64,000 bases of DNA from NCBI RefSeq assembly GCF_000612445.1, contig NZ_BALC01000004.1, positions 124,001 through 188,000 on the forward strand. Direction: 5' to 3'. The notes beneath the pieces are model-generated. The model was not told where the DNA came from, searched no databases, and worked only from the letters and a program-made list of their open reading frames with translations. Positions within the stretch are counted from its first letter, which is position 1; each line of letters starts with the position of its first letter. Both the position numbers and the translations under genes were made by a program. Below are positions 55,666 to 63,552 of this stretch, one piece after another. The stretch comes from Liquorilactobacillus sucicola DSM 21376 = JCM 15457. Its GTDB lineage: Bacteria > Bacillota > Bacilli > Lactobacillales > Lactobacillaceae.

Positions 55666-56873
55666 TTGAAAATAGACAAAACGAAAAATGAGAAAGCTGG
55701 TCGATCTTATCGGTCAACTGTATGGATGTATGAACAGCAATTAGAACACTTGCCCTTTGCTAATATAGATGCTTTGAAAAGGAGAGTTGATTCTTTGATT
55801 GATAATTATAATTTGGACAAATTTGCTATGATTCAACATGCCAAAGATGTTAATGCTGAAGGTAAGCGGGTTAAATCGCATATTCACTTAGTAATGACCT
55901 TTAAAGAACGTGTGGCTGCAAATTCACTTGGAAAAGTATTTGGTGACCAGCCGCAGCAGTTTGAAAGAATGACTAAGCGTGGAAACAGTGCGAAAAAAGG
56001 TGCAGACAATGCTTTCATGTATTTAATTCACCAAACTGATAATTCGCGTGATAAGTATCAATATCGTGTTGAAGATGTTGTAGCCAATTTTGATTATGCA
56101 AATTTTGTAAGTCGTAAGAGGGCACAAATAGATCCTAGGGACATAATTGAATTACTTGGTGCTGGGGAGATACAAGAAGAGCAGGCCAGGGCAATGATGA
56201 TGGGTGCAAGTGCCAATACTTATTTTAAGTATTCAAGACGAATATCTGAAGTTGCACTGGGAGCGAACAAGCTTAAGTTTGAAAAATGGCTCAAGAATAA
56301 GATTGAAACGAAGGAATCAATCAAGGTGATTTGGATTTATGGTGGAGCTGGAACTGGTAAAACACGATATGCAGTTGAGTTCGCTGATAAACGAAAAATA
56401 AGTTTTTTTAAGACAGTTACTACAAATGATCCTTTTGAAGGTTATAACGGACAAAAAATACTTATAATAGATGAATTACGACCAGAAACTCTTAAGTATC
56501 CCGATGTGCTACATTTGCTAGATCCTATGAGCTATGAAAAAAAGACAGTAGCTCGTTACCATAATTCTAATATCATGCTGATTTTATTTTTGTAACGACG
56601 CCGTATGATCCTTTAACTTTTTATGAAAAGATTACAAAACTTGATAGGAGCGTTGATAGTTTTGAACAATTAAGAAGACGTATCGGCCTGCTCCTACATT
56701 TCAAAAAGAAATCAATAGACGCAGAATATTTGGAGAAAAATTCAAACTCTAGATGTGGTTGGAATTATTGTGTTTCGCAGAGTAATGAAAATCCTTATTT
56801 GAATGATAATAGATCTGTAAATTTTAGTTTAGAGGATCTAGAACAGTACGGTAAAAGCGATGATAAAAAATGA
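55666..56873 (+). pseudogene. Rep_2/SF3-helicase HUH replication-relaxase protein, frameshifted
   Basis: TTG 55666 behind GGAGG. N-terminal HUH endonuclease: KSHIHLVMTF (HxH metal site), AFMYLIHQTDNSRDKYQY region with the catalytic Tyr candidate. C-terminal superfamily 3-type ATPase: Walker A GGAGTGKTR, Walker B ILIIDEL, and after the frameshift FVTTPYDPL (motif C). The frame breaks at 56577 (one G missing in ATGGCTGAT), then continues to the stop at 56873. Architecture matches plasmid Reps related to CRESS virus Reps and noncanonical IME relaxases (PF01719-PF00910, from memory). Probably starts both rolling-circle replication and transfer of the excised element. Confidence 0.82.
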
Positions 56874-56903
56874 CTACTACTGCCCTCGAAAGCAAAGTAG
56901 TAG
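56873..56903 (+). terminator. Possible terminator after rep
   Basis: CTACTAC/GTAGTAG arms around a 16-base loop; weak T tail. Confidence 0.35.
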
Positions 56904-56976
56904 CCATACTCTATACTTATGATAGTTTTGAATATAACTATCACTGACATTATCGCATATAATGGAGGTTGGTTAC

Positions 56977-57192
56977 ATGTTAAACACTGTAGATTTTAAT
57001 GATTTACGCAAGATGGGTTTTCCTGAAAATCAAGCCAGAAGAATTATTAGAATGGCTAAGAAAAACTTGGTAAGCAAGGGGTATGGGTTTTATAATGGAA
57101 GAAGAGTTGGACGTGTTCCGATTTCCGCAGTTGCTGAAATAATTGGAATTCCCTTAGATCAGGTTGAAAAGGGAGATCGAAATGGCAACTAA
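56977..57192 (+). CDS. DUF3173-type small DNA-binding protein (probable excisionase)
   Basis: 71 residues: VDFNDLRKMGFPENQARRIIRMAKKNLV with a winged-helix-like GRRVGRVPISAVAEIIGI. DUF3173 proteins sit directly before tyrosine integrases in Firmicute elements and are thought to direct excision. ATG 56977 is used (GGAGG eight bases upstream). Its end overlaps the integrase start by 11 bases. Confidence 0.75.
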   Translation: MLNTVDFNDLRKMGFPENQARRIIRMAKKNLVSKGYGFYNGRRVGRVPISAVAEIIGIPLDQVEKGDRNGN

Positions 57193-58387
57193 AACAAGAT
57201 ATGCGAATGTTTACCAAGATACAAAGGGACACTTTTTTTACCAAGTTTTCGTTGGGCGAGATGGAGATGGAAAACAAAGGTTTAAAAAGGGACGCAAAGC
57301 ATCGAATGGCAGGATTTTTAGAAGCGCACATGAAGCACACAAAGAAGCTGTTAGAGTAAAGAACGAATATCTAGAACATGATGGTAGAGCTCCTTATCGG
57401 ATGACTTACAAAAGTTTTATGGAAAATGAATTTATTCCTGCATATCGCGCTGATGTTGAGAAAAGTACATTTATTTCTCATAAACGTGCATTTAATGTCG
57501 CTATAAAGCGTGTGGGTGCAAAATTACTTGAAGATATAACTGTGAGAGATTGTGCAAGTTATCGTACATGGTTATTAACCAAAAGTGGTTTCTCAAAAAG
57601 TTATAGTAGTGTTTTGTACATTGCATTTAGGCAGTCTTTAGATTATGCTGTGACGCTTGATTTGATCAAAATAAATGTATCACGCAAGACAAAATCTATT
57701 TCTAAAGGTCATGTAAGTATAGCGTTTTGGGATAAAGAGCAGTTTGAAAAGGTTTTGTCAAAAATATGTATTTCTGATTATTATGGCAAATTCGAGTTCA
57801 TTCTAATCTGGTTATACTTCATGACAGGGATCAGAGTAAGTGAAGGGCTGGCCCTGTCTTGGAAAGATGTTGACTTGAGGAATAAGAAATTGCATATTTG
57901 TCACACGTTAGACTTTAAGAACAAGCATGAGTACACAATAAAGCCTTATACGAAAACAATTAATAGTAATCGAACAATTGTTCTAGACGAAAATACACTA
58001 CAATATTTAAAAAAGTGGAAAAGTGTTCAACAAAAGCATGGTGTCTTCAATTTTGTTTTATCTTACGATGATGCACCAGTCCCAAGATCGACTGTAAGCC
58101 GTATTGTTAAACGTTATGCCAAACTAGCAGGAGTGCCGGAGATTGCAGCTAAAAGTTTGAGACATAGCCACGTTAGTTATTTAATCAACGAGTTTAATGC
58201 TGATTTGTTAGTCGTATCTCAACGATTGGGACATTCTGGGCCTGATATTACTTTGAAACACTATTCGCATTTATGGGATCGAAATGACGACAAATTAGCT
58301 AAGTTGATGACAGACAATATTAATGTAAGGACAGCTAAAGAACCAACTGTTTATTTTAATGGAAATCAAACTGTTAAAGTAAATTAG
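57182..58387 (+). CDS. int: Tyrosine-type site-specific integrase
   Basis: 401 residues: an AP2-like arm-binding N-terminus (YANVYQDTKGHFFYQVFVGRDGDGKQRF), a SAM-like core-binding domain, and a catalytic domain with Arg in TGIRVSEG (about 216), His-x-x-Arg in LRHSHVSYL, LGHSGPDITLKHYSH with the nucleophilic Tyr. It catalyses insertion at the guaA 3' end and excision. Start ATG 57182 behind GGGAG; its 3' end is 81 bases from attR. Confidence 0.93.
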   Translation: MATKTRYANVYQDTKGHFFYQVFVGRDGDGKQRFKKGRKASNGRIFRSAHEAHKEAVRVKNEYLEHDGRAPYRMTYKSFMENEFIPAYRADVEKSTFISHKRAFNVAIKRVGAKLLEDITVRDCASYRTWLLTKSGFSKSYSSVLYIAFRQSLDYAVTLDLIKINVSRKTKSISKGHVSIAFWDKEQFEKVLSKICISDYYGKFEFILIWLYFMTGIRVSEGLALSWKDVDLRNKKLHICHTLDFKNKHEYTIKPYTKTINSNRTIVLDENTLQYLKKWKSVQQKHGVFNFVLSYDDAPVPRSTVSRIVKRYAKLAGVPEIAAKSLRHSHVSYLINEFNADLLVVSQRLGHSGPDITLKHYSHLWDRNDDKLAKLMTDNINVRTAKEPTVYFNGNQTVKVN

Positions 58388-58388
58388 C

Positions 58389-58410
58389 GCTGTTTGCCAA
58401 TTGTTTGCCA
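58389..58410 (+). repeat. Possible integrase arm-binding repeats, right end
   Basis: Tandem TTTGCCAATTG and TTTGCCAG, matching the pair at 43872-43893. Confidence 0.45.
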
Positions 58411-58468
58411 GAATTAAAATCAATCACTTGAAACATTGATATATAAGCGATTTGAACAATATTTTCAA

Positions 58469-58482
58469 GATTGAGTGGGAAT
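58469..58482 (+). repeat. attR: right end direct repeat of the integrated element
   Basis: GATTGAGTGGGAAT, identical to 43766-43779. The next base differs (G versus A), then AAG matches again. Confidence 0.85.
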
Positions 58483-58507
58483 GAAGTATATATATTAAAT
58501 GGATGCG

Positions 58508-58529
58508 GAATGTTGATTCAACGGCATTT
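58508..58529 (+). repeat. Imperfect direct repeat flanking the YobI gene (left copy)
   Basis: Starts GAATGTTGATTCAACGGCAT; 20 of 22 bases match 62593-62614, and weaker similarity continues for about 30 bases. Confidence 0.6.
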
Positions 58530-58580
58530 TATGCTGATATACGGGATAGTAATTGGGAAGCTTTAATATAGTTCCCCGCC

Positions 58581-58612
58581 AAGAGCCCCCGCCAAACGGT
58601 GGGGCTCTTTTT
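58581..58612 (+). terminator. Rho-independent terminator, probably the original guaA terminator
   Basis: AAGAGCCCC/GGGGCTCTT stem with T run, 99 bases after attR. Before insertion of the element it would have followed guaA at normal distance. Confidence 0.75.
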
Positions 58613-58701
58613 AATGTATTTGGATGAATGTACAAAATAATGAAACATAGGAAAGATAGCTGTATAGTATATAAAGAAATATTTGAAAGAGGCGAGAAAT
58701 A

Positions 58702-61700
58702 ATGGATTTTGATAAGTATTTTAAGAGTGTAAACTATCATTCACTGGGTCCAACTACTATAACAAATGAAACTGAAAAGGGTAAATTAAGACCATATATT
58801 AAGAATATTGAAGAGTCTCTTAAAAATGATACAGTGAAAAATATTGCGGTGTTTGGTAAATTTGGTGCAGGCAAGAGTACAATAATTAATACATTTTTAA
58901 AGGATCATAAGTCCGATTCTAGAATTAGACCGTTACGTTTATCGCTTGCAACATTTACACGAAATGAATCAGAAAATCCGAAGGAAGATGAGTGGATAGA
59001 AATTGAGCGAAATTTGGTACAACAAATATTGTATGGGCCAAGTAACAAAGAATTACCCGATTCTAAATATAGAAAAATTGAGCCTATAGATATTTCCAAT
59101 AAAAATAAAGCATATTGTACCTCGTTATTTTTTGCTTTAAGCTTTTTGTTATTGATAGATAAGTGGAATATGTTGTATATTATAGGACCGTATTGGTTGA
59201 ATATATTAATTCGAATATTTCTGATTTTAATTATGTTTTGTTCTGGAGCATATTTGTTGTATAAGGCTTTTGAGTATATACCTAAGTTTTTTAGCTCAGC
59301 TAAAATTGGATGGGGACAATCTGAATTAGCAATTATGGACTCAAAATCTGCATTTAATGAATATTTAGATGAAATCATATACTTTTTCACTCAAAAAAAA
59401 TATAATTTGATTATTTTGGAAGATATCGATAGGTTTAATGACCTCAGCATTTTTGAACACTTAAGAGAACTCAATCAGATTCTTAACAATAACAGAACAT
59501 TAAGCAATGCATATAATGTAGATGAATCAAAACCTGCGATTAAGTTTCTTTACGCGGTAAAAGAAGATCTTTTTGACAACATAATGCTTGCACATAACGA
59601 TAAATTCAAAAGTAAAAGTGTAAGGGGGCAAATTGACGATAAGTCAGAGTATGATGAAATGCCTTCTGAACAAGGTGTTGCTGAAGCGACAACAAAGTTT
59701 TTTGATTGGACAATGACTATTTTACCACACGTATCATTAACAAATTCTGCTGATTTTTTAATGGAAATGTTTATTCAGCCAACCCCTGACTTTAAGAATT
59801 ATTTACGTGCAGTCTCAGTTTATTTTGATGATGTTCGAGTATTGGAAAATACAATTAATGATTTTAAGTTATGTTTAGAATTGCAGGATAAATCGGACTT
59901 AAATCCCAAAAAAATGTTTACAATTTTATTATTTAAGAATGGATTTCCTCGACAATTTCAAAAATTTCAGCGAAGAGAAGGAGGACTAAACAAGTTATTG
60001 CGAACTCGGGATTTGGCGAACAATGTTATTCAAGAAAAAAGGAAAAAGTTACAAGCACTAAAAAAGAAAAAAGAAATACTAGAAAAAAATTCAGAAACAC
60101 AAGTACTGCAAATGTATAAAGCACTGTTTTTTGATCTAGGAGCAGATTCTAGTTATAGTCTGTCATATTCCGATGACAACAAAGTTATTGAAGAATTGGG
60201 GAAAATTACTTTTGCTGAATTGGCAGATCTATACCGATATACTGAAATATCAAATAATGAAAAATTTACATTTTTTTGGCATAGTCCTTACGGAAATCAA
60301 AATGAATACGTAGAATTTAAACATTTAGTAATGAAGAACGATTATTTTGATTCAAAAATTTATTTTGAAAATAAGGCTATCGAAAGGGGATATTCGAGTA
60401 TTGATAATAAAATTAGTGAGTGTCAACTCGAAATTAATAATATTTTAGGAATGTCAATTTATAAAATTGCGCAGAAAAATGGAGTGGAAATTCGAGAATT
60501 ATTAGTTGATACCTTAGAAGCACAAAATTTTTTAAGCTTTGGAATTCTGAATGGTTATCTTAATGAAACAATTGATGATTATTTATCTCTTTTTAGTGGG
60601 CAAAGAATTTCTATTGCTGATAGACAATTGATACGACGATTACGCAGTGGGGAATTGTTGGAGTTTGGAGAACATATCGAAAGTGTCCCAAATTTTGTTG
60701 GCGATTGTGTTCCAAGTGATTTTGAAAAATCATCAATTGCACTGTCAGAATTGATTGAATATGTTGTGCAACGAAAAAAAACAATGAAAGATAAAAATCC
60801 TCTTTTAAATGCTTATAATGCTGCACTGAAACAATTAACACGACAAAGTTCAGCTAATTTTTCTACACATCTTGATGAACTTTTAGATAGAATGGATATA
60901 CAATATGTGAAAATCTTTATTACAGATTTATCTGTAATTTTACAAAATGATTGGAGTAAATATAGTGGCAATAATATTAACGCTTTTGCACAGGTGCTAC
61001 TTCAAGACACAGCTGTCGAAGGTATAGGAAAATGTATCGCAACACTTAAATCGTTAGTAGATTATATAAATGGAAATAAATGGCCGGTAACTTGGAGTTT
61101 TGTTGAGAATTATCGTGATAGAGCTGATGCGATTTTTGAGAACACAAATGTTAAACTTAGCCAATTAGACATAAATATCCAATGTGATAAAAATTTAGTT
61201 GAGTACTTAATGGAAAATAAGGCAGTTTCTTGTTCAGCAAATACTATTACCACTATATTAGAGTCTTATTACCCAGGTGCAGCTAATGAAGTATCTTTTT
61301 CTCTTGTTCAACAAATAAATGATCCAAAATTAAGCAAATTTATTGAAGAATCTTTTGAATCGTTTCTGCAAATAGAATTAACAGAAATGTATTTACAGAA
61401 TGAAACACAAGAATCTATGGCTAAAATACTCACAAATGCAAGATTAGACTGGGAAATGAAAGAGAATATTTTAGATGAATATCCATCTAAAAATTTAGAC
61501 TTTTCGAGTTTTACAATTGCTGATACAGGAGGAGAAAAGTACTACGAACTTATTAACCTTATCTTAGAAAAAGATAAATTTAATAGAACATGGGAAAACC
61601 TTAAAATACTTTTATCGGTAAAAGATGAATCGTTTAAAACTACTGAAATTGATCTTTTTTTGCATAAAACGAGTTATTTGGCAGAATTTCAGCAGAATCA

Positions 61701-62472
61701 GGATGGGTTTGATGAAAAAATCCTTATTGACTTGGTCAATACGCATGAGATTGAAATTAGTCAAGATAATGAAACCGTAATTTGCCTAGCAAATCAATAT
61801 TTGGGAATAAATCAAACTCCAAAGACATTTAACACAATGCTTAGGCTTAATTTGATAAAACTAAGTATGGAACTTGTTAATAAAATAACAAATCAAAAGG
61901 AAATTGTTTTGCTGTGTTTAAACAAACTCAATGATAATTTTGAGGAATGGTCAGAAGAAGAGAGTGCACTATTTAGTAAATTACAAGTATCAGAATTATT
62001 TAATATTTCGACAGGTAAGTATAGACAATTTACTAAATTAAGAGAAAAGGTAATAACAGATCTTTTTTCAAATCACTTAGAGGATGGAACACTTTCAGAC
62101 CAGAAAAAGGATAAATTGATTGATGTACTATTATCAGATTACAATGGAAATGTTGATAAGATATTAAAAATTTACGAGACATACGATTCTGCAGAGAAAC
62201 AAATTAAAAAGTTAATTGCTTTATGTAGAGTTAAGTCTATTAAAAATAGTGATATAATTAATTTTATATTTAATACGCATGATGATAACATTATGAAGTT
62301 AACTGAGGAAAAAACTGGAACAATTCGTTTAAAAAATAGAAAGAGTATTATAAATTTATTACAGGAATTTTGTGAACGTGATTTAGTTAGAGGAATGAAA
62401 GAACTTAGAAGGCCTAAAAACACAATATCAGTACAGAAAAGTAATCAATTTATTAATTTAGTTAGAAATTAA
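58702..62472 (+). CDS. YobI-type membrane-associated P-loop ATPase
   Basis: 1256 residues, AT-rich. Walker A GKFGAGKST (52-60), Walker B LIILEDIDRF (about 233-243), with two hydrophobic spans between them (about 135-190), as in KAP-like NTPases. The rest is a long helical region with no recognised domain. The opening MDFDKYFKSVNYHSLGPTTIT and the layout match B. subtilis YobI. Large KAP/STAND-like ATPases next to integration sites are often anti-phage genes, but no such role is shown here. It stands alone, flanked by 22-bp direct repeats. Confidence 0.78.
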   Translation: MDFDKYFKSVNYHSLGPTTITNETEKGKLRPYIKNIEESLKNDTVKNIAVFGKFGAGKSTIINTFLKDHKSDSRIRPLRLSLATFTRNESENPKEDEWIEIERNLVQQILYGPSNKELPDSKYRKIEPIDISNKNKAYCTSLFFALSFLLLIDKWNMLYIIGPYWLNILIRIFLILIMFCSGAYLLYKAFEYIPKFFSSAKIGWGQSELAIMDSKSAFNEYLDEIIYFFTQKKYNLIILEDIDRFNDLSIFEHLRELNQILNNNRTLSNAYNVDESKPAIKFLYAVKEDLFDNIMLAHNDKFKSKSVRGQIDDKSEYDEMPSEQGVAEATTKFFDWTMTILPHVSLTNSADFLMEMFIQPTPDFKNYLRAVSVYFDDVRVLENTINDFKLCLELQDKSDLNPKKMFTILLFKNGFPRQFQKFQRREGGLNKLLRTRDLANNVIQEKRKKLQALKKKKEILEKNSETQVLQMYKALFFDLGADSSYSLSYSDDNKVIEELGKITFAELADLYRYTEISNNEKFTFFWHSPYGNQNEYVEFKHLVMKNDYFDSKIYFENKAIERGYSSIDNKISECQLEINNILGMSIYKIAQKNGVEIRELLVDTLEAQNFLSFGILNGYLNETIDDYLSLFSGQRISIADRQLIRRLRSGELLEFGEHIESVPNFVGDCVPSDFEKSSIALSELIEYVVQRKKTMKDKNPLLNAYNAALKQLTRQSSANFSTHLDELLDRMDIQYVKIFITDLSVILQNDWSKYSGNNINAFAQVLLQDTAVEGIGKCIATLKSLVDYINGNKWPVTWSFVENYRDRADAIFENTNVKLSQLDINIQCDKNLVEYLMENKAVSCSANTITTILESYYPGAANEVSFSLVQQINDPKLSKFIEESFESFLQIELTEMYLQNETQESMAKILTNARLDWEMKENILDEYPSKNLDFSSFTIADTGGEKYYELINLILEKDKFNRTWENLKILLSVKDESFKTTEIDLFLHKTSYLAEFQQNQDGFDEKILIDLVNTHEIEISQDNETVICLANQYLGINQTPKTFNTMLRLNLIKLSMELVNKITNQKEIVLLCLNKLNDNFEEWSEEESALFSKLQVSELFNISTGKYRQFTKLREKVITDLFSNHLEDGTLSDQKKDKLIDVLLSDYNGNVDKILKIYETYDSAEKQIKKLIALCRVKSIKNSDIINFIFNTHDDNIMKLTEEKTGTIRLKNRKSIINLLQEFCERDLVRGMKELRRPKNTISVQKSNQFINLVRN

Positions 62473-62592
62473 ATTTATGGTTGCTGAGTAATCGCCCGTA
62501 AGCCATAACAACTATAACAACTTATAAATTTTTATCGGCTAAAATAGAGTATTGATCGAAATACCCAATCATTTTTATTTAGTGTAGATTTT

Positions 62593-62614
62593 GAATGTTG
62601 ATTTAACGACATTT
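62593..62614 (+). repeat. Imperfect direct repeat flanking the YobI gene (right copy)
   Basis: Starts GAATGTTGATTTAACGACAT; see 58508-58529. Confidence 0.6.
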
Positions 62615-62661
62615 CAAGTTAATGTAATTGCTAGTAATCTTTTTATTTAAATAACTATTGT

Positions 62662-62697
62662 GTAAAAAAAGACCCTGACCGGTAAAATCAGGGTCCT
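62662..62697 (-). terminator. Terminator of the 62710 gene
   Basis: GACCCTGA/TCAGGGTC stem; on the minus strand followed by T7. Confidence 0.75.
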
Positions 62698-62709
62698 TAA
62701 TTTCTAGTG

Positions 62710-62985
62710 CTAACCAAGCTTACTAGGCGTTAGACAGACAATTAAAACGTATGAATTATCAGATAGATCTTGGTAACAGTTCCAAATTCTTTCATCAGCT
62801 GGTGTGTTTTTTAAATAGTCAGTAATGCCACTGATGTGATCCTTGAGTTCTTGTTCAGTAAAGAAGATATGCTGTGTCAATTGAAGCATTTTTATCTGAA
62901 GTGGTGAAAGTTTTAAACCAGCCTGTAGTTCTAAATCTTCGATAATTTCCTCAATCATTTCTTGTTCTCTAATCTTTTGTAACAT
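62710..62985 (-). CDS. Small protein of unknown function
   Basis: 91 residues, acidic and helical at the start (MLQKIREQEMIEEIIEDLEL), no membrane span. Start ATG 62985 behind TTTTAGGAGG. It is separated from the XRE gene upstream by a small terminator hairpin (63021-63042), so partial read-through would couple the two. Not recognised. Confidence 0.55.
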   Translation of the reverse strand: MLQKIREQEMIEEIIEDLELQAGLKLSPLQIKMLQLTQHIFFTEQELKDHISGITDYLKNTPADERIWNCYQDLSDNSYVLIVCLTPSKLG

Positions 62986-63020
62986 AAAAAGACCTCCTAA
63001 AATTTAAACTTCAAGAGGTT

Positions 63021-63042
63021 AAAAAGGGTGTCTTTGACACCC
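63021..63042 (-). terminator. Terminator or attenuator between XRE and the 91-residue gene
   Basis: GGGTGTC/GACACCC with a 3-base loop; on the minus strand followed by T5. Confidence 0.65.
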
Positions 63043-63056
63043 CTAATGGTAAATAA

Positions 63057-63374
63057 TTATTTGCGATACTTTAAAATTTTCAAAATTGATTTTGAAATAT
63101 CCTGGCGTTTGTTTTCGGGTATTTCTTTTAAATATTTTAATAACTCGATTGTATCTGGATCATCTAATTTACTATCAGTAAATAAGTCAGCTAAGTCCAA
63201 GCCTAATGCGTTAGCTACATCAGCTAACTTTGCAACACGAGCATTTGCAATGTTATTTCGTTCAAGTCGAGAAATGTAACTGTCAGAAACTTCAGCTTTT
63301 TCTGCTAGTTTTTCAATTGTTAATCCTTGCTTTTCTCGGCACTCACGAATAATTTTACCTACTGATTTAATCAT
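63057..63374 (-). CDS. XRE-family regulator
   Basis: 105 residues: Cro/C1-type helix-turn-helix (IIRECREKQGLTIEKLAEKAEVSDSYISRLERN) followed by NARVAKLADVANALGLDLADLF and a short acidic/basic tail. Start ATG 63374 behind AAGGAGG. It diverges from the surface-protein gene at 63553 and may regulate it, itself, or the small gene behind it. Confidence 0.82.
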   Translation of the reverse strand: MIKSVGKIIRECREKQGLTIEKLAEKAEVSDSYISRLERNNIANARVAKLADVANALGLDLADLFTDSKLDDPDTIELLKYLKEIPENKRQDISKSILKILKYRK

Positions 63375-63439
63375 TTCAATCCTCCTTATAGTTACTTTTA
63401 AGATAACTGTAAGGATTTTTTATTTTCTCAAACATAGCT

Positions 63440-63475
63440 AAAAAGCCATATTTTTTTAAAAAATATGGCTTTTTT
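63440..63475 (+). terminator. AT-rich near-perfect palindrome between divergent genes
   Basis: AAAAAGCCATATTTTTT against AAAAAATATGGCTTTTTT. It looks like a bidirectional terminator but lies between two divergent genes, where an operator would be expected. Confidence 0.45.
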
Positions 63476-63552
63476 AACATGATGAAGTATAATGAGTCTT
63501 AGATAGGAAGATTTACATAAAATATAAGTTTTAAAAAGGGAGTTTTGAAAAT

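Larger units (their letters stand above)
43766..58482 (+). mobile_element. Integrative and mobilizable element inserted in the 3' end of guaA
   Basis: About 14.7 kb bounded by the 14-bp repeat GATTGAGTGGGAAT. From the right end inward: tyrosine integrase, DUF3173-type small gene, Rep_2/SF3 HUH protein (likely relaxase), small membrane protein, FtsK/TcpA-like ATPase, small leading gene. There is no VirB4, VirB6 or lytic transglycosylase, so it cannot conjugate alone. Left half is AT-rich cargo: nuclease/sce7725/RES operon, XRE, small membrane protein, lipoprotein, LPXTG protein and a 428-residue unknown. guaA is a recognised integration site for genomic islands (from memory). Confidence 0.85.

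Noticed and set aside
43766-58482. Prophage
   Set aside because: No capsid, terminase, portal or tail gene; the FtsK, Rep and integrase set is that of a mobilizable element.
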